From Dichomitus squalens LYAD-421 SS1 (taxonomy: Eukaryota; Basidiomycota; Agaricomycetes; Polyporales; Polyporaceae), in NCBI RefSeq assembly GCF_000275845.1, contig NW_006766923.1, forward strand, positions 106,366-170,365: DNA of 64,000 nt, in the 5' to 3' direction. Below are positions 11,994 to 24,000 of the stretch, piece after piece. Position 1 is the first letter of the stretch. Each line of letters starts with the position of its first letter. Under the pieces are notes generated by a model that saw only the letters and a program-made list of their open reading frames with translations, made no database searches and was not told the origin of the DNA. Position numbers and translations under genes: made by a program.

Positions 11994-14061
11994 TCATTTG
12001 GGATACGACGCATCGATGTCGACCTTATACTGCGAGAAGCATGACAACAGTCAGAAGTTAAGATATGAGGCAGAGAATCCTCATGCTTACCTCGCTGGAA
12101 TTTACAGCAGCCTCGTTGTCCGCGCCCTGGTAGATGCGTTCGACGGCCGGTGCCCGAAAGTTAGAGAGGGGAATTGTCCTTGAATCCACAGTTGTTGATA
12201 GGGTCTTTCCATAGGACGATCCTTGTCGCGCGTATTCTCGGGAGTTGAGTCTAAATAGTCATGTGAGATTTATGCGGCGACCGCGTCAAAACATGAATGT
12301 ACGAGGTCATTATTGCATTTGCATCCACTGAAAGGTGTCAATGAGGGGTACAATTGTTTGAGATTATGCAAAAAAAGAGTGCGTACTTTTCGCATTGAGG
12401 AAGTGAAAGAATAATACATATAGTGACTGTGGGGCGGCCACATACTACCATGCAACAGAATGAGTGCCAATCTGAGCTCAGTAGGAGTAATGAAGACATA
12501 CTGCAATCAGATTTCCGATTGCTACCAATCTGCAAATGTGATCAGGGAGGAAGCTTTGCAGGAAAACCTATGAGAGGTCATGACATACGTTGCGAGGCAT
12601 CCAGTGGCTACAGTGAGTAAAATCAACCTGCCGATCATATCGTCTGATCTAGATGTTTAGACGCATGGCAGTAGAGTCATGTCGAAATACACGAGCATGA
12701 ACTACCGAATTTACCTTGGCATGCCGGAGCGGCCTTTGTACAGGTAGAAAATCAGTATAGATGATATGAGGGTGGCCGCAAATGCGTCTAATGCCAGTCC
12801 GGCGACAGCGTAGCGCTTCGGGTAGACATGTGAGCCGGTACACAGAAGTCGGCTGTATCGACACTCACTTCAAGCTTGCTCTCGGCGTCGAAGAGGTTAT
12901 GAAATGAGAACCTGTGCAAAATTGTGTTACATGCCTTGTTGGTGAAGGGCTTTTCTGTTACAATGCCACGCACATGCGAGCAGGGTAGTCTGCCATTGTA
13001 GGGATCAATAAGGAGTTAGTGCAGGAGGGGCATATTAGTCAGCACTCACAGATGGTCATCACTGTGTCAACCATGACAAGATTAGTTCCAGACTAGGGGA
13101 GAGCCGCAGACACCGCATACCGAAGCAGGCCCAGGTGACAAAAATCTACCAATCTACGGTGAGCGTGTGAGAAAGCTGCTCGCAGACCGTTCACTCACAC
13201 AGAGCCCTGCGATCGGTACGTTCTGACTGACTATGGGCAATCATGAAACTAAGTAACAAGAGTAAAGCCGAGGTGGAAGCTAGCAGCGTACGTCTCCAGA
13301 CCCGGAAAGTGAAGAACCTGTGGTGCGGACGTTAGACAATTGCGAAGAAGCTTAGAATGAGGAACAGTGTACATCTTGACGAGAACCGAAGTTAATGCCT
13401 ATATAGTGGAATGGGATTAGTGGAAAAAGGCAGAAGGCACCGCGACTTACGTTCATCACAATCAAAGCCTTCGCAGAGGTTCATATCAATGCAACATTTC
13501 ATGACTTCAGCAGACACTCACGGGCATGCTCCTGAGCGTTTAGACAGTCAGTAATATCTCGAAAAAATGAGGTCATCAGCTGACCAGGTACTAATCAGTA
13601 GGCCCGGAGGATTGGCGTAGTTTTCAATGAGGTAGTAGTAGTTCAAATGAATAGCGAAGGACGATTGAGCGAAGTCTAGTAACCTAGTCCGGAATGTGTT
13701 AGGAGATGCATTGCGATGCAAGCATATCCTGATACTGATAGCGCACCATAATACCAAGACCTTCAGATTGGGAGGATGCATCAGTATTCCTGACGATGCA
13801 CGATGGCTTGCTATAAGCTACACGTACCGTGCAGCGCAACCAAAGTTGGTCTGTCTTCACCCGAGGCGAGCGATAGTAGTGGAATGTCTGCACACAAGTG
13901 ACACCGTATACCCTTCATGGTGATAAGCCAAGTGAACAAAACAGAGATGGTGGTTCCACTCACATGGAGCTAGCCACAGCGCCGATAAAGCTTATACCGA
14001 TGGTACTTCCCTTGTCGAGCTGAGCAAGGATCTCTGCGTTGACATCAGTCAGGTTAGACAT
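11994..14061 (-). CDS. DUF6534-type multi-pass membrane protein, copy B (20-exon microexon gene)
   Basis: The best-resolved gene of the trio. Twenty exons were placed from 14061 down to 11994 with lengths 98, 85, 14, 99, 10, 18, 26, 26, 32, 25, 12, 16, 43, 101, 60, 28, 58, 25, 160 and 36 nt; they sum to 972 nt, i.e. 323 codons plus stop, with every junction phase matching. All introns are GT...AG. Key motifs in order: SSM-VYGVTCVQTFHYY, VLVLW (the 14-nt exon), ENYANPPG, TWSMP (the 10-nt exon), FFTFRVWR, ESKLE, an Ala-rich helix then FYLYKGRSG, RSDDMIGRLILL, ATGCLAT, LNSREYARQGSS. About seven hydrophobic segments can be seen. It resembles Agaricomycete DUF6534 proteins; function unknown, plasma or endomembrane location inferred. 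Divergent from dioxygenase 2, with about 1.6 kb shared upstream. Confidence 0.8.
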
Positions 14062-15682
14062 CCTAAGTGAAGACAAGAGAATGCTGAGCACAAGCACAAG
14101 AGGGTGAGGGTGCGCGACCGGATAGTAAACATCAGTGCTAGGCTATAACCTGCTGTCGGACAAAGCAGATCACTTCGAATAGAAGACAGGCCCACAGCTT
14201 GCAGTGCAGAACAAGGCTTCGTAAGCAGGGAGTGCACATCGACCCATATCATGTGCCAGTGGAGTGTGATTGATGTGTGATTCTAGGCTTGTAATAGCCT
14301 GTCCTCCGTTGCTTCACGAGCATCGCTGCGAAGGCCTTTCCCCACCATGAGAGCAGCAAGATATGGCGATCCCCGTCAGAGTTTAGCGTATCTTACCATC
14401 ACTCCTAGAAGCACACGTATGACATGCCAACAGGCAGGTGAGGATGTCAGTCAAGGTAGGGCTCTGCCATGAGACCGAGTCATTGAGCGCCAGACAATGA
14501 AGCGAGTTTTTGTTATTGGGAACCACCATTCATCTATATTTATGTACGGTCGCAGTAGTGAGCGTGCGCATCGTGCCGATTGAATCAGATGGTCATACGT
14601 GATTGTGATTGGCTGGAAGAAATGGACTCCGCTGCCACGGTCACTGGCGGCCTCAAGTGCACTTGCGGCGACATCGACCTCTTCTTCACCTGTCATCACA
14701 AGGATTTGTGGCGTGGAATATTCTGGCTTGCTGCATTTAAAGGACTAGATTCCGCCGTGTCCGACAAAGGAATGTACTTCCTAGAGCAGAAGAGACGTGT
14801 CTTCGTCCAACGAAGTAAGTGTTGGAAAAAGGAACAGCGACTCTGTAGCGTACCTATGTGTATTTCATGTGACCAACCATAAAATCCTTACAGCCTAAGC
14901 CTACATATTTGCATTCGAAGGGCCTAAGCGAATTCAAGACGTTAGTAGAGACTGAATGGGTAAGTTTCAAGCCGACCCACGACGAGCCCAGCCACTGCTG
15001 GGTAGTCATGCAAAGCGTGTAGAGATGCGGCGCTGATGATCTCATTACGAGTTGGCTACAATGAAATAGAGCGTTATATGCTCGTCAGCTTGATGAAGGC
15101 GTCCTTCATGGGACCCTCCCGTGCTCCCCCACCCCCTTTAGCGCACTGAAGGGCGGAATGCGCGCCGTAAGCTCACGCAGACTCCGAGGTTCTGAGTCAC
15201 GCTGCAGTCGTTCAGATAGTACTGAGCGTCGGATAGCCCAGTTGCGCGAGTCGCCTTTGATAGTAGGTATTTTGATATGAAGCGCCGCACGACATGAATC
15301 GTACGCAATGAGCAAAACGGGAGCAGTGTAGCAATTGCTCGTTGGCGCTAACCTCCGCCTCACGTGGGTATAGCGGCTCTCCGGGCCGGGACTATTACGA
15401 AAGTGCTAAGCCTTCAACTTGGGGCTCGGCTATTCAGTTCCTTCTCCTCCACCATGTCAAACGTGGGTTCGCAATGTCCCCGCTTGATTGCGTCATCCAC
15501 GTACTGGGAGCGTGCGAGTGTCTTGGTATGAATGTTCGAGTACGGCTCGACAATCCGTCCGTCATTAGCAGGGAAGTACATATGTGAGAGCCGCGCTTTA
15601 GACGATCTGCACCCGTCGCGACGATCACCGCCAACAGAACTCAACCTCCAGCTTTGGCTTCCCACTCACTGGCCTCCTTATC
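14062..15682. other. Divergent promoter region (DUF6534-type copy B / dioxygenase 2)
   Basis: About 1.6 kb between divergently transcribed genes. Short frames near 14451-14882 have no family motif and no splice support. No gene called. Confidence 0.35.
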
Positions 15683-17166
15683 ATGCCTAGTACTACGCTT
15701 CCTGTCGTGCCCCACTATGTCGCTGCCTCTCTGACCAAGGAGAATCGTGCGTATACAAGCTGCATGCTCCGCCAAACTCTACTCATACCGCTTGATCAAC
15801 AGTGGATTGGGCCGATCTTCCCATAATCGACCTCGCGAGAGCTACTACGCCGGAAGGGCGCGCTGAACTGGCTCCTCTGATTCGTGATGCGATGCGCACG
15901 CATGGCTTTCTATACGTCATCAACCATGGGTGGACCGAGGCACAGGTGCGTCACGTTTCGAGGTTGAACGTCTCCAGCGTTGCCCATTGTACGCTGCAAC
16001 TGATCGTCAGAACGAGCGCATCTTCGACATCGCGAACCTCCCGTTTGAGCATGTTCCTGATGATGAGAAGAAACGCTTCGCGGGCGACATCAAGAAGACA
16101 GGCTCTTACAGGGGTTACAAGCTACGAAACTACTGGGTGAGTCAGATCCTGGTCGTGCGTAGCTCGCTTTGAGCTGAACATGTTGCACCATGTCTCCAGC
16201 ACATAGACAACGGAGTACGGGACCAATTAGAGCATTACAACTGTCAGCATACCCCCTTCTCTGTCAGACTAGGGACATTAACTCCACGTCATTGAACAGT
16301 ACATCGCTCGATTTACGAGAACCAGGAGCATCCGAAGGCGCTTCAGCCAGTTCTTCCCGAGATCCGCGCTTTCGCCGAGCACAATCACTTCAACGTCCTC
16401 TTCCCTGTCCTCCGTCTGCTCGCGCTGGGCATGGAGCTTCCGGAAGACACATTCATCAACATTCACGGTTTTGAAGCCAAGGGCGAGACATATGGTCCGT
16501 ACTTCGTTGATAATCCTGTCATCGGGTTCAATCGTCTGACACGCTGCCTCGACTTCCCTGTCTCGGCTCCAGTCCGGTTCATGAAGTAGTGAGTTCCGCA
16601 CGCTTCTCTCGCGCCACACCTGCGGCGCTGATATCCAATACTCATCTCTCGCATTTTGCAGCTATCCCCGCTCCGAAGAGGAAGAGACGAAGACGTCCAA
16701 CGTCTGGCTCAAAGGCCACACCGACTTCGGCACCATCACCATTCTCTGGTCGCAGCCCGTCACCGCTCTCCAGATACTCTCCCCCGACGGGGTGTGGCGC
16801 TTCGTCAAGCACATCCCCAACGCGCTCGTCATTAACGCTGGGGACGGGATGGAGTTCCTCTCCGGGGGCTACTACAAGGCGACGATCCACCGCGTCGTAC
16901 AACCGCCCGTGGACCAGCGCGGCACCACGCGCGTGGGGGCGTTCTACTTCGCCATGACAAACGACGACGTCGTGCTGAAGCCGCTTTCTGAGAGCCCGGT
17001 GCTGCAAAGGGTGGGCATCGTGCGGCGGTTCGAGGATGAGAACGCGCCGACGACGGAGCAATGGAGGCGTGCACGGACGAGCGCTTATGGGCAGACGGAG
17101 CTGAAGCGCAAGGACAACGTCGAGGAGGAAGTGATTAACGGTGTTGTCGTAAAGCACTACAACTAG
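15683..17166 (+). CDS. 2-oxoglutarate/Fe(II) dioxygenase (isopenicillin N synthase-like), gene 2
   Basis: Seven exons join in frame from the ATG at 15683 to the TAG at 17166. The N-terminal half has LDWADLPIIDL, HGFLYVINHG and YKLRNYW; the core has GHTDFGTITILW (iron-binding H-x-D), a distal His in TIHRVVQPPVDQR and R-V-G in the position of the common R-x-S motif. The final exon alone encodes most of the catalytic core. A 16-nt exon encodes VRFMKY, as in gene 1. It lacks three introns that gene 1 has: before LLALGMELPE, inside HTD and before VINAGD. Its 3' exon and flank are duplicated at 24590-24990. It converges on the ICMT-like gene at 17505-18293. Substrate unknown; the secondary-metabolism-type family is established. 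Confidence 0.88.
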
Positions 17167-17504
17167 CGACAATAAGAAGTCAATGCCAGTAGCTGTGACT
17201 GTCGGAGCCATTGCGCACAACTCCCCCACACAGATGGGCGAGGATGGATCACCCCCCGGTACGCACTGAATAAACGATCTGTGTATGTCAGTTACAGCCG
17301 AACACGAATCTTTTAGGTCAGGAATGAATGCAGGCCCTCAATTATCTGAAACGACACCTCGCTCAATGATTAGCCGGTCGAGATTGCAGAAAAGAGAAAG
17401 TACCTCACGGATAAAGTATTTCCGCTTATATGTAAGAGGCGCTGACCTCAGCCCGGGTCATGTGCAAAGATAACCGCAGCTACGCCGCTCATCAAGTTCA
17501 AGGG
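17167..17504. other. Convergent 3' flank (dioxygenase 2 / ICMT-like A)
   Basis: The first ~80 bases are shared, with differences, with 24911-24995 downstream of the dioxygenase relic, showing that the duplication included 3' flank. No gene. Confidence 0.5.
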
Positions 17505-18293
17505 CTAGTAGACGTAGGGAATTAACTTGTACGGTGTCGTCTTCGCCCACTCGTCCCACTGTCTCCCAAACTCCTGCCTAAGTACGCCATCCTCCCTAGG
17601 TACCCTCCTAGTAATCACTTCTACCACAATCGCAATGATCCATAGCTCCCAAAGCCCTACTAATATAGCCACCGATCGTGTCTCCAGCAGGCCGCTCTCG
17701 TAGAGGTACGATCCGGGAAAGACTTGCACCAAAGCGAGACCGAGTCTTCCCATGACAAGGGAGGTGTATGAGGGGTGGCGCACGATGGCGTATGGTCCGG
17801 AGGTCACGAGCTTGTGCTCCTTGAAGAGCGCGAGCTGGAAGGTGAAGAATGTCCCGAGAGTGTCATAACACCATTGCCGGATCACTCCACTTGAGACGAG
17901 GAGTATGCAGCCCGCAAGATAGATGGGAGACATCTCCAGGCGTTCTGCGGCTGATGGGTCCTTGAAAAGAGTGGCGAGGACTTTATCAGAGAGGGGCGAT
18001 GGATACTCGCGGGCCAAGATGGCGGCAAGCTCGCATAGGTGACATATGTAGTCTCCGCCCTAGCATGTACCGCTCACAGTGAATAAAGATGATCAATGAA
18101 TAGAATCCATTCAAATGTGGCGCACCAATGAGATCCGCGGAAACCACGTCGCAGTACGAGTGACTTTGTCTGCACGACCAAACTTCTCCATCTCTTCGCC
18201 TTTGGGTGCGGGACGATTGGGAGCAATAAATGCCACTCGCTCGGCTACCATAATAATGGGAACAGCGAGGAGTCGAGCATTATGGAGGTTCAT
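17505..18293 (-). CDS. Isoprenylcysteine carboxyl methyltransferase-like membrane protein A
   Basis: Two exons (18293-18126 and 18059-17505) give 240 aa. The C-terminal half carries the ICMT/PEMT signature: an amphipathic segment, EHKLVTSGPYAIVRHPSYT (the G-P-Y-x-x-V-R-H-P core that binds S-adenosylmethionine), a transmembrane pair, then a acidic/basic tail DGVLRQEFGRQWDEWAKTTPYKLIPYVY. Canonical ICMT methylates the prenylated Cys of CaaX proteins in the ER membrane. This short divergent member may act on another lipid-like or small substrate, which cannot be told from sequence. A full-length paralog of identical length is at 25465-26241. Both start with a hydrophobic segment around VPxxMIMVAExxxFxxPN. 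The intron at 18125-18060 matches the paralog's intron position. Confidence 0.8.
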
Positions 18294-19022
18294 CGCTAAG
18301 TCGTTGAAGGAATGGGGAAAGAGATAGAGCACAGAACAGTGTTGAGGACGTGGAAGGATATCGATTGTCAAGAGGCGGACAACCATACCTGCCGAGCGGA
18401 TTAAGTACAGCTGAGTCTCTGAGACCTATTGGGGCTGAGGTCTTGCCTGAGGAAAGGATCGTCTACTTTAGGATAATGACTCAAAAGGACATATTCATGC
18501 TCCGTGGACAATACGCTAGAGCATACATAGCTCCGAATCAGACAAGCGTACGATCACTTCACTGATTCGGTCTGCAAGCCGAATACCAGCTCTAGCTTCG
18601 ACCAGAATAGTAAGCGGTCGGAGTTTATAGGGAGTGCACCCACAGTCGCACACATTCTATGTCACTCCTTGTGATCTTGTTGCAGGGCCATGGAAATGAG
18701 ATTGTAGATGGATGCAGAGTCAGCAATGAATTTGTAGGCGGTGGAAGCTCGCGCTCAAGGTGATCATCAGCGCCGAGACTATTATGGGCGCCGATGCGGT
18801 TTGTTGTTCTAGCCTTGAGCAATTCTCCAGGACCATGCGTCCGGAATGGATTGAGGGTCACGCAATTTCCTCGGAAGCTATAGGCCACCCGCCCAGATTC
18901 AGTGAATTCGAGATATGCCTCTTATGTTACAGATGCTTAGGGGACGACTAAGTACCGAAGGACGAGCAGTGGGGAAGAGGTAGATACCATGTGCCTAAAT
19001 ACGCTCCGCAACGTCGTAGGCT
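18294..19022. other. Upstream region of ICMT-like A
   Basis: About 730 bp between the ICMT-like start and the 3' end of DUF6534-type copy C. No motif-bearing frame seen. Confidence 0.35.
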
Positions 19023-21067
19023 TCACAAGACATACGGCTGGTCTATGTCCACCTTGCACTACAAAGACATGTCGTAGATTAGACCTCGCATGTTTGGGGT
19101 GGAATTCCATTGCGGCTCACCTCTATCACGTTGCTCGTGGCCCCTCTGTCTGCGCAGCGTTCCCTCGGTACGCGGAGGGTGGAGAGAGGAATCATCCTTG
19201 GATCCGTCATGCTCGCTGATAACACCTTGCCTGAAGAAGTGCCCTGCCGCATGTACTCCCGAGAATTCAGCCTACATAAGAAGGTAAGATTCATTCAACA
19301 CGATAGTGAGCAGAACAATTAGCGCACGAAGTCAACAGGGCATTGGCGTCCACTGCACATGTACTGATCAGCGGATACAATCGATATAGTCAGAGAGACC
19401 CGACATAATTTTGGAAATAAGGAATGTGAAGAAAAGAACATAAAGAGATGATGGAGCGGCAATGTACTGAGATGCACGAAATGAGCCTTGAAAGCGATTG
19501 ACTGGATATAATTGACCACGCACCGCAACAAGGTTCGCAATTGCCACGTATCTTGTATCAGCAGTAGAGCATGAGTCTGAGAACGGTTGTCATATACATA
19601 ACGAACCTACGTTGTCAAGCAGCCAGTCGCTACGGTGAGTAAGATCAACCTAGCCACCATATCGTCTGACCTTCGCATTGTGGTGCATGTTCATGTCAGC
19701 TACACTCATGACTCGGTAACCTGAGAGAAATATATACCTGGGCATTCCGGTACGACCTTTATAGAGATAGTATATCAGTGCAGCAGAGACTATAAAGTCT
19801 GCAGCTGCCTCCAATGATAGACCAGCAGCACCGAGATGCTTCCGAGTGATATGTCATTACTAGGGACATTCAATGAGCCGAGGCGATACTTACTTCGAGC
19901 TTGCTCTCGGCTTCGTAAAGATTAGAAAACGATCACCTGAAGATGCATGTTCCGACCATATATTTACCAAACAGATTTGCACAAATGTACGCACATGCGG
20001 GAGGGAAAATCTGCAGGCGGTGGAAATCACTGAGCGTGACCCGATCTCAATTCTAGAGCAGGACACTTACAGACGTTCATGACTGCATCAACAGATATGG
20101 CGTCAGTAACATGTAGCTCAGCATAGAGTGGAAGAGCCTACTGAAGCGAGCGAGATTGACTACAACCTTTCAAGGATTTGTGTTAGTCAACAAGTGGCAG
20201 CCTGATTTCGAGGAAACGCTTACGCAAAACCCGGACACGAAGGCATTGCGGCTAACTGAAGTCAAGAGTGTGAGCTTCTTGAGCTTAGAGAGGGAAGGAA
20301 GAGGACGGCAACATACGTCTCCAAACCCTGAAAGTAAAGAACCTATCCAGGGAGGTTAAGCAGTGGCCAGAACACAATCGATGTTCACCTACATCTTGAC
20401 CAAGAATGAAATGCGTGCCTATTGGAAATTCAGTGAAGCCGCGACCCAAGGACAGCAGCATGCTGACTCACATTCGTCAAAACCCCAGCCTTTGCCATCA
20501 CCATGTAAGCACTTGAATTCGCGCAGAGAATTCAACCTTACAGGCATGCTCCTGGAAGTTCTCGAAACCTCAGTAGTGGCACAAAGAGTCCAGATTGACA
20601 GCCCACCATATATTGATTAACAAGCCCAATGGGTTAGCATAGTTGTCGATGAGGTAGAATTAAAAACATGAATCGCAAAGGCCGACTGAATTGAGTCCAA
20701 GATCCTGCAATGAGAACTGTCACAAATTGGCAACGAGCTGATGACTAAGTTGGAGAACCTACCACAAGACGAGGACCTGTGATTATCAAGGTCGTATCAG
20801 TATACGTCCCACTCATTCACAGAGATTCTACACGTACGATACCATGTAACCAAAAGCCATCCGTTTTAGCTCTCTCTGAACGATAGTACTGGAACGTCTG
20901 AATGCAGGTAACACCATATACCCTAGTGCTCTTCAGTCAGCCGACTAAAGGGGAGAAATAGTCTTCGTATCTACTTACATGGAGCTGGCGACTACCCCGA
21001 GGTAACCTACACCTATTGTGCCACCCTTGTTGATTTGAGCGAGGAGCACTGCGTTTGAATCGGCCAT
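19023..21067 (-). pseudogene. DUF6534-type membrane protein, copy C (disabled)
   Basis: The exons compared from ATG 21067 (reading AQINKGGTIGVGYLG) to the final small exon ending at 19023 (CKVDIDQPYVL) have counterparts in copies A and B, including the 14-nt and 10-nt exons and FFTFRVWR, YYLYKGRTG, RSDDM and LNSREYMRQG. Two lesions break it. In exon 4, near 20656-20666, one base is missing compared with the other copies, which shifts the frame just before IDNYANP. In exon 13 the second codon is TGA (19935-19933) where copies A and B have TTC. Splice sites elsewhere are mostly intact, so it is a recent pseudogene, or possibly a sequence error plus one true lesion. Confidence 0.75.
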
Positions 21068-24000
21068 GTTGAATGGGGGAAAAGTGGGTATGAGCGGAGT
21101 ACAGTAAGGCTCCAAGTCACCTAAGTAGGGAAGCCAAGTTGGCACCATAGACCGGAGTAGAGTATGTGGATGGTGTGAACTCGGCCTCACCCCAGAACGG
21201 CCAAGGCACTTGATGCGCCATCAGCGCTCTGAGATAGGGTGTGGTTGTGAGTGCTTGACCTCCATTCCGACTGTGATCCAGGACGCGCTGCCACATAATC
21301 ATCGCTTAAGTTCACCCCTTACCTCCGACAGACAAGAGCTCTGCACACAGCACCCTGCGCATGCGAGCAGTCAGATAACCCAACTCTTCCTGTTTCTGTC
21401 GAAGAGCGCTGACGCGACGACAGCTGGGGATGTTCTCCACGGAGGTAGCTCCTACGTGATAACCCACTAAGAGGCCCCAAACGCCTGCCTACTGTCTCGT
21501 TGCTAGAGAAGGCTTTCCATCGGACCCTCACCTACCAAGTCTGCTCTGCTCACTAACGCTCTGGAGGATCTCCGAGTCAGGCCCGCTCTCTGACAGCCGC
21601 GTATACTGTTTCCAAGCAGTTATTTTTCGTCAGGCCGCACGGCCCGTCCGGTGTGTGAAGGTCCTGTAGCGCGTACTGGCTTGTCTATGGCTGAACGGCC
21701 TTTCACACTAACTTCCACGCTGCGAGTGCCTTCCGTTCTGTACTGCCTTCGCATGTGAACGCAGCGCCCTGCACCTACCCGTCCGAGAAGCCCGCCTCAC
21801 GTATCCGCGCGCGCCCTGCGCCCATATGGTATACTAATTGTGGATCCCTCAGCGCGCACTCTTGACTAAGAGCTGGGCAGGGGCGGCGTGGTATGGGAAA
21901 GCGGATGAGCTCGCAGGAAACGGGTTCAGAACACGGTCTAGTGTGCGATGAGCACGAGAACGTGGAGGCTACCATATGAATGCTTTTTGAACTGCACTGT
22001 GAGCGGCCATTTGATGAGGATACCAGAATTGTGTTATGGAATGCTGATCGTATGGCTAGCTCACAAGCGGAAACGAGCTGTCAGGTCTCTGAGGTTGACA
22101 AGGTCAGGGTTAAAGATCACTAATGTCGCACAGGCCGGCCATAAACCTTGAATCTGCGAGGCTGCGACCTCTTGCAAGGCTCTTGAAGGATAGTGAGGTG
22201 GTTGACCAATGACGTGTTAACATGGAAGGCCGCTTGGTCGAGTTGCCATCCCTGCACCGCGGGAATGGTCCGGGCATTTGATGATTTCGTACCTCGGGAA
22301 CAGCGATGCTCGTACTGGTCTAGCTATAGTTGCTTCTCAGCCTAGAGGAAGTACCATCGGTCGGTGAAGAGGTTCGCACCCTTCGGCTTGACGTCCACAC
22401 ATCATGACACGCCAAGCCGATCACACCATGGTAACGTAAAGGCGATACAGAGACAGCCTGAGCTGAAGGCACAGCATCGCCTTCATCGATGCACTCGCAC
22501 AAGTCTAGACGAGATCAAGAACGAATCGTACGCACGCCGAGACTACGAACAAGCCGAGGGGCAGGCTGGGGCAGGAGGTGTGCAGTGGTGTTGATGATCT
22601 GGTGAGAAGATATCCTAGCGTAATATCATCGCAATCGTAGTGCCCGCGATGTGGGACGGAGGACGCGGCCCGGGACCGGGGCAGCTGCGAGACGTCGCTT
22701 TCGGTCATGTGATCTGTTGTGTCGGCCAGCTAGATCTGCTTCCTCCTCCCTTAGGCTGTTCTATCATTTCCTTGAGCACGACGCGGCCCTTCTCCTTGCT
22801 GTACAATCGCCCACCACGGCTCCAAGAACGCGATGTGTTGCTGTTCCCTCTTGTCTATTCTGTCCTCAACTTCCGACGGCATACCTTGCTAACCTCCGTT
22901 GTATCGCCCCATATCCGACTCCTGGCTCCAATCCTCCTCGACGCTACTCCCGATGTTCACTGACTGAGCCGCTGTCTACGTTGTCATATGGAGTGCATGA
23001 TACTTGGCCTTTCAGAGCCGGGATCTCCTGTCCCCGTCGGTGAGTTCTACACCCTCCGGTTCGCGTTGCGTAGCCGATCCCCTTTGTGTCGCTGGAGACC
23101 TCTTGTTGCTCCGTTCTCTTGCGCGGTCACCGCGACACTTCAAGTCCCCTCAACGAATTACAATGTTGCTCGTTCTCTTTTGCTGCAAGGAGACGTTCTC
23201 CATCGTTCAGCCGCCTTGCCCCTTGACGCCTGGCGTTCCAACATACTCATTCCTTTTGCTCCTCTAGGAATCTTCATAGGTATCGCATGCGTCGCTTTCT
23301 GAGCCGCCACCCTTTTCCGGGTCCGCGGCAACCCAGCTGCTAGCTTCGCTCTTCCCTGGTTGCAAGACTGTACTGTGAGTCACGTACAGAGTTATATTTC
23401 GTAGACCTTGCACCGATGCGACGTATGGTATAATTTTCTGTGCCTCGAGATCTGCACGGTGTCTGTCGATACTCACCCGTTCTCTTACCAATGGTCCGGT
23501 CTCTAATGAGGCAGAGATTTCCGGGCCCGGTCATTGAGATGTACGTCCTATGACGACGCGGTCGTGAACGTCAGGTTGTGGCGGCCCAACAGACCTGGTA
23601 CTAGCGCTCGCTCCCGATCGCCTTTGCGCTGACGCTGACGCTCGCGTTCGCGTTCGCGTTTGTGGTCAGTTGGTACATGCTTCGGAGGGCGTTGTGTCAG
23701 ACATTAAGAAGGCAGGCATAGGACGCGAGCTTGCACCTGGTCGAGTCTCTAGAATGGGGGAGACACGTACAGCGCTGTCGGCGTAAAGTGGTGCCACTGT
23801 CTCCCTAGCGCGTAGAGAGCGCAAGAAAGGACAGTTTCGATTCCTTAGTGATTATCTGGTCCTTGACGTTCTTCAGTGTTGCGCCATCCAAAGCGTATTG
23901 CCCTCTGCGTCCGAGGCTAAGGTCGGTCCCGCGAGTTGGTCGGTGCTGATTGTCCCCTCCAACGCGCGGATCGAATGAATGGCCAGGAGCTCGACATGTG

